From assembly GCA_026989715.1 (NCBI GenBank), contig JALSIU010000320.1, positions 1-9,572 of the forward strand: DNA of 9,572 bases. Direction: 5' to 3'. Shown one piece after another: positions 6,533 to 9,572 of the stretch (the first letter of the stretch is position 1; every line of letters starts with the position of its first letter). This DNA is from Methylomonas sp. (lineage in GTDB: Bacteria; Pseudomonadota; Gammaproteobacteria; Methylococcales; Methylomonadaceae). Below the pieces are notes generated by a model that was given only the letters and a program-made list of their open reading frames with translations, was not told the origin of the DNA and ran no database searches. A program made the translations under genes and the position numbers.

Positions 6533-7491
6533 GGCAACACCGCAACACCCCAAGGGTAACGACCTACCGCAACCGACTTAACAACCTTATGTTCATGCAA
6601 ATCAATAATGGAAATATCATGACTCACACCATTAGTAGTATACAAACGTTTCTGCTGTGGAGAGAAAGCCAAATTCCAAACACGCGCACCAACCAATAAA
6701 TATTTTTCTACTGCAAAGGTTTGTGCATTGACAACTGCAACTCGATTAGCCGGCCCTAACGCAACATACCCCCATTGCCGTCGCTTATCTATCACCACAC
6801 CAACAGGCTGTATTTTTTCTTGGCCAACTCCTGGAATAGCAAAACGGATACGTTTTATGATTTTCTTAGTGGCCACATCAAAAATCATCAAAGTTCCCTC
6901 TATTTCTGAAGTTACCCATAACTGCTGGCTATCTGCGGTAAAAGTCAAAGCCCTAGGGCGTGGATCAACCAAGCTATTCTCTTTAATTTCATGACTGGCA
7001 ACCTCTATCCAATGCACCATATTCGTTGTCTCAGAAGCACTCACCACCCATTGATTATCCGGACTCACAGCGATACCTTCAGGCTCCACTCCCACAGAAA
7101 TTGTTGCAATCGCTTGTTTATTAAGCAAATCAATTACCGTCACTTGATTATCATCCTCATTAGAGACATACATTCTGCTACCAAGTGCATTAAGCGCAAA
7201 TGTTTCCGGATCTTCACCTGAAGGTAGCTTTGCTTTAAGCTGCAAACTCTTAGCATCCAGTTCCAAAACAGTATTATCATCGCTGGTAGCAACATACAAG
7301 CTCTGTTTATCAGGACTCAATTGTATCCCGCGCGGCCGCTGTCCAATATTAACCGTTTTAATCAGTTTACCGGCAATGGGGTCAACCAATGCAATCGCGT
7401 TATCCTTTTCCAAAGTAACCAATACGGTTTCTGCCGACGCAATAAAAGGTGCGCAGGCCATAATACAGCTTAATACGATAAACTTAATCAT
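6529..7491 (-). CDS. Periplasmic YVTN-type seven-bladed beta-propeller (PQQ system-associated)
   Basis: Secreted propeller protein of 320 residues. A signal peptide covers about 1-20, with cleavage expected after FIASA. Seven repeats are visible, with blade strands beginning near residues 24, 66, 108, 150, 192, 242 and 284. Spacing is exactly 42 except for a 50-residue step that contains an insertion around AIPGVGQEKIQP (218-229). Typical cores are YVATSDDNTVLELD and YVSNEDDNQVTVID. The protein matches the beta-propeller family that travels with PQQ alcohol dehydrogenase ABC genes. Its molecular role, such as ligand binding or scaffolding of the binding protein, is not established. IMAC at 10-13 resembles a lipobox but has Met at the -2 position, so a lipoprotein is less likely. 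ATG at 7491 lies 11 bases after the upstream stop, with AGGTAAAGAG before it. Confidence 0.92.
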   Translation of the reverse strand: MIKFIVLSCIMACAPFIASAETVLVTLEKDNAIALVDPIAGKLIKTVNIGQRPRGIQLSPDKQSLYVATSDDNTVLELDAKSLQLKAKLPSGEDPETFALNALGSRMYVSNEDDNQVTVIDLLNKQAIATISVGVEPEGIAVSPDNQWVVSASETTNMVHWIEVASHEIKENSLVDPRPRALTFTADSQQLWVTSEIEGTLMIFDVATKKIIKRIRFAIPGVGQEKIQPVGVVIDKRRQWGYVALGPANRVAVVNAQTFAVEKYLLVGARVWNLAFSPQQKRLYTTNGVSHDISIIDLHEHKVVKSVAVGRYPWGVAVLP

Positions 7492-7502
7492 CTACTCTTT
7501 AC

Positions 7503-8675
7503 CTATTGACAATGTACTTCCGGCTGATCATAACCTAAAGTATCTAATACATTTTTAGGGTGTAAAAAACCCTCTAATGGTGGGACAGCCACCAACGATT
7601 TAGGTGCCGCTAATAAAACAGGTTGCCGCAACTGGCCATTCCACGACCTAAATGTTAATGGCTTACCTTTATAACCTTGTAACTTAAATTGCTCGCTTAA
7701 TAAATAAGCCTTTACTTGGCTCGCGGCTAACAAATGTGTTCGAGTCACCGCTTCACCAATTGAACGTACGGCTAAATAAGCGGCATAATCCTGCTCCGTC
7801 ATTTTACGCCCTACCATCTCTTTAAAGCGATTTTGAATTTGTACCGCCCCCCATTGTTCATGTGTTGCATGCCATGCCGTCGCCACCAAGCCTTGCGTTC
7901 CTATAACAGGCCTAGGCAACCAACTACGATAACTGATATATTCACCAAACAAACCTTGCTCATCCGCCACAATCAATACGTCATAGTCTTCTACTTGCGT
8001 TAATACAGGAATATCAGACTGTGCTGTGCGACGTGCATCATAAGTATGTAACCATCGCTTTTCTGCTACTATTTTCATACCGAAACGCTTAGCGGCACGT
8101 TTAATTGCCTGCGCATAAAGCACATCCTCAGGCATCGCACCTGTCACCAAAAACCAACGTCGCCAGCGTTTCTTCAACATATACTGCGCTAAAGCATCAG
8201 CACGCATAGCTCGACTAGGCAATAAATGCAATACATCACCCAAGCACTGGCTATAACGGAATATATCCGTGCGTGTAAAGACATCAAATATCAATGCCTG
8301 CTCTTTATTTAACTGATGAATTTGTCGTAATTTATCAGCCGGTAAATTTGCAATAATCAATTGATAGCCGGCTTGCAACAATTCAGCATAAGCTTGGCCA
8401 ACATCTCCCTGTTGCGGCACAATAACTTGTTTTAAAACATAGTTTTGTCCCGTAAATTGCCCGGTCGTATTATTATCCTTCAAGCCCAATAAAGCCCCTT
8501 GCAAACCCTTATCGGCAATATAGGGCTCTAAATTTGACAAAGCAGCAGGAGGCGCGACTTCTTGCGTAAAATAAACAATCTGTATTTGTTGTGGATGATC
8601 CGCAAAACTTTGAGCCCCACAAAGGCCGTATAATAACAATAATATTATGTGTAACCGATGCACTTGAATTCTCAC
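7503..8675 (-). CDS. Periplasmic substrate-binding protein of PQQ-associated ABC transporter
   Basis: Type I periplasmic-binding fold (branched-chain amino-acid-receptor-like), 390 residues from GTG at 8675. The N-terminus is a signal peptide with hydrophobic core HIILLLLYGLCG and predicted cleavage after QSFA (residue 25), before DHPQQ. The body has alternating Rossmann-like units, e.g. GYQLIIANLPADKL near 102-115, RRWFLVTGAMPED near 171-183 and DYDVLIVADEQG near 229-240. The upstream purine run AAGAGG touches the GTG at 8675 with no spacer, whereas GTG at codon 5 (8663) has a workable gap and still keeps the signal peptide; 386 residues is therefore the likelier product. It is the first gene of the operon and the counterpart of the binding protein in the P. 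putida ped cluster. The ligand is not readable from sequence. Confidence 0.9.
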   Translation of the reverse strand: MRIQVHRLHIILLLLYGLCGAQSFADHPQQIQIVYFTQEVAPPAALSNLEPYIADKGLQGALLGLKDNNTTGQFTGQNYVLKQVIVPQQGDVGQAYAELLQAGYQLIIANLPADKLRQIHQLNKEQALIFDVFTRTDIFRYSQCLGDVLHLLPSRAMRADALAQYMLKKRWRRWFLVTGAMPEDVLYAQAIKRAAKRFGMKIVAEKRWLHTYDARRTAQSDIPVLTQVEDYDVLIVADEQGLFGEYISYRSWLPRPVIGTQGLVATAWHATHEQWGAVQIQNRFKEMVGRKMTEQDYAAYLAVRSIGEAVTRTHLLAASQVKAYLLSEQFKLQGYKGKPLTFRSWNGQLRQPVLLAAPKSLVAVPPLEGFLHPKNVLDTLGYDQPEVHCQ

Positions 8676-8793
8676 CCTCTTAATTCACTTTTCTTACCAA
8701 AAATTACGCGAAATCATACTTAAAATATAAGGTTAAAAATACTAAATATAATTTAAGTTAAATTAAAACCAAAACCACCACCCGCATAAAAAA

Positions 8794-8811
8794 CATGACT
8801 ATCATGACTAT
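8794..8811. repeat. Tandem 9-mer CATGACTAT x2
   Basis: CATGACTAT at 8794-8802 is repeated exactly at 8803-8811. It lies about 120-135 bases upstream of the binding-protein gene, where an activator or repressor site could be. Tandem sites about 9-11 bp apart suit a regulator binding one DNA face, but a simple local duplication is equally possible. Confidence 0.55.
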
Positions 8812-8890
8812 ATTGATTGTTTTTTACCGAGTATCCCTTAAAATTAAAAAAATTCTTTGGGGGATTTATTAATATTGACTATTATTACAC

Positions 8891-8904
8891 AATACATTTG
8901 TATT
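8891..8904. promoter_or_regulatory. 14-bp palindrome, operator candidate
   Basis: AATACATTTGTATT is a perfect inverted repeat (AATACA-TT-TGTATT), extendable on both sides to ACA...TTGT with one unpaired base. It sits in the shared upstream region, about 150 bases before the PilZ start. Its size and symmetry suit a dimeric helix-turn-helix regulator. In AT-rich DNA, chance palindromes occur, so confidence is low. Confidence 0.35.
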
Positions 8905-9012
8905 ATTGTATTAATCAACATTAGAGCGGAAACAAATTTAAAATGATGCCAACTTTTTATTTGCAACGTACCTAATGGCAGCAATGTTAATCACCATAAT
9001 CATACAGCGCAC

Positions 9013-9018
9013 TATAAT
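9013..9018 (+). promoter_or_regulatory. TATAAT -10 box upstream of the PilZ gene
   Basis: A perfect TATAAT lies 33 bases before the ATG, predicting a leader of roughly 27 nt. No good -35 is found 16-18 bp upstream (bases around 8990 read ATCACC), so an activator or another sigma factor may be needed. Confidence 0.45.
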
Positions 9019-9051
9019 ACCTTATACATAGTTATTACAGAAAATACACAT

Positions 9052-9468
9052 ATGACCCATAATAACTCAGCATCCACTAGCATAGCCCGGCGCGCACCAG
9101 AACGACGTAATTCGGAACGCCGCGCTTCAACCAATCAACGCAAGGCCGTCCGCTATACAAAAGACGCACTGACTGCCCACCTTATTCTCAAAAATTTACT
9201 CAAATCCAATCAATATACCTTTGCAAAAATTATAGATATCAGCTCAACAGGCGCGCGTATCGACACCGCACAGAAACTACCTCTAAAAGCCAAAATAACG
9301 CTCAACATCATGTTAGACAAACAATCTACACATAAAGTTAAAGCGAAAGTCATCAGAGTATGTCAGAATGCAAAAAGTAGCATTAATTATGGCCTTATGT
9401 TTGATAACGCTCAACATGCTTTAATTGATCATATCATTGTAAATCATAAGGATATTTCCATTGCATAA
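9052..9468 (+). CDS. PilZ-domain c-di-GMP-binding protein, 138 aa
   Basis: Small cytosolic effector predicted to bind cyclic di-GMP. The N-terminal part is arginine-rich (RRAPERRNSERR at 13-24). The first c-di-GMP motif RxxxR is RKAVR (30-34) and the second, DxSxxG, is DISSTG (62-67). The rest, up to about residue 120 (NYGLMFDNA), supplies the strands of the PilZ barrel. Both ligand motifs are intact, so binding is expected. There is no membrane segment or extra output domain, so it probably acts by binding another protein. ATG at 9052 has no clear Shine-Dalgarno (only AGAAAA upstream), suggesting low or regulated translation. The gene is transcribed away from the ABC operon. An insertion sequence begins one base after its TAA stop, but the PilZ domain looks complete. 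Confidence 0.92.
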   Translation: MTHNNSASTSIARRAPERRNSERRASTNQRKAVRYTKDALTAHLILKNLLKSNQYTFAKIIDISSTGARIDTAQKLPLKAKITLNIMLDKQSTHKVKAKVIRVCQNAKSSINYGLMFDNAQHALIDHIIVNHKDISIA

Positions 9469-9469
9469 T

Positions 9470-9572
9470 GGCTTTGTTGCATAAATCATTGTAATCCCCA
9501 TATTCTAGGATATGAAGAGCAAAAAGAAACAACAATATAAACTAAAAAACTGGTCAAATTATAATCAAGCCT
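9470..9572 (+). mobile_element. Left end of an IS5-family (IS903-group) insertion sequence, partial
   Basis: GGCTTTGTTGCATAAATC (9470-9487) differs at a single position from the known IS903 terminal inverted repeat GGCTTTGTTGAATAAATC. A transposase start follows about 40 bases in, as expected for this group. The right end lies outside the window. IS903-group elements make 9-bp target duplications, so TTGCATAAT (9461-9469) should reappear after the far end. Confidence 0.85.
9512..9572 (+). CDS. IS5-family transposase, N-terminal fragment (window edge)
   Basis: Twenty codons are visible from ATG at 9512: a lysine-rich start (MKSKKKQQYKLKNW) followed by SNYNQA. The Lys-rich opening and the NW.xYN motif match the N-terminus of IS903-type DDE transposases, which go on to a catalytic domain outside the window. 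AGGA sits only one base before the ATG, a poor spacing that fits the low translation usual for transposases. The rest is cut by the window edge, so intactness cannot be judged. Confidence 0.82.
   Translation, partial: MKSKKKQQYKLKNWSNYNQA

Larger units (their letters stand above)
8676..9051. other. 376-bp AT-rich divergent intergenic region
   Basis: No gene is seen. It separates the minus-strand ABC operon from the plus-strand PilZ gene, so it should carry both promoters. For the operon the best candidate on the reverse strand is a TTGGTT/TATATT pair 16 bp apart inside 8740-8780, which is weak. The region also holds a tandem 9-mer, a 14-bp palindrome, and an imperfect ATCCC (8833-8837) / GGGAT (8861-8865) inverted repeat around an A-rich core. 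Confidence 0.5.

Noticed and set aside
6533..6553. TTG start for the ABC ATPase, seven codons upstream of the ATG
   Set aside because: The added residues (MGCCGVA) match nothing in the family, and the ATG gives the ATGA overlap with the propeller stop, a standard coupled start.
6728..7221. Two plus-strand open frames inside the propeller gene
   Set aside because: Shadows of the 42-residue repeats in the opposite strand; no start signals and no recognisable protein features.

Overview
The window looks like chromosomal DNA of an AT-rich gammaproteobacterium. The reasons are a glyW/cysT-type tRNA cluster, consensus sigma70 promoter hexamers, Shine-Dalgarno-led genes, an alpha-phosphoglucomutase and an IS5/IS903-type insertion sequence end. 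The ABC gene set points to an organism that oxidises alcohol or methanol with PQQ enzymes, such as a methylotroph, a methanotroph or a pseudomonad-like alcohol degrader. That lifestyle is inferred: no PQQ dehydrogenase gene lies in the window.

Left part, plus strand (1-2223): the C-terminal half of phosphoglucomutase enters from the left edge and ends at 822. A perfect 10-bp hairpin follows it. After a 315-bp AT-rich gap comes an ankyrin-repeat protein (1138-2223) with a run of eight C near its 5' end.

Middle, minus strand (2428-2788): a tRNA cluster read right to left as Gly(GCC), Cys(GCA), Gly(GCC), driven by a promoter with perfect -35 and -10 hexamers. The two tRNA-Gly genes are identical. 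A strong intrinsic-terminator-like hairpin sits between the first Gly and Cys, ending six bases before tRNA-Cys.

Right part, minus strand (2792-8675): six closely spaced genes form one probable operon. In transcription order they are a secreted type-I-fold substrate-binding protein, a secreted seven-bladed YVTN-type beta-propeller, an ABC ATPase (its start overlaps the propeller stop as ATGA), an ABC-2 permease of PedC type, a 527-residue cytosolic protein I do not recognise, and a 170-residue acidic single-pass membrane protein. The first four match the conserved gene set that accompanies PQQ-dependent alcohol dehydrogenases. In Pseudomonas putida the counterpart (PedA1A2BC) is tied to lanthanide-dependent growth, so metal (rare-earth) handling is the leading hypothesis for this operon. 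The role of the last two genes is open.

Right edge, plus strand (8676-9572): a 376-bp AT-rich divergent intergenic region holds a tandem 9-mer, a 14-bp palindrome and a TATAAT box. A PilZ-domain protein with both c-di-GMP-binding motifs follows (9052-9468). One base after its stop codon begins the terminal inverted repeat of an IS5/IS903-type element, with the first 20 codons of its transposase running off the window.
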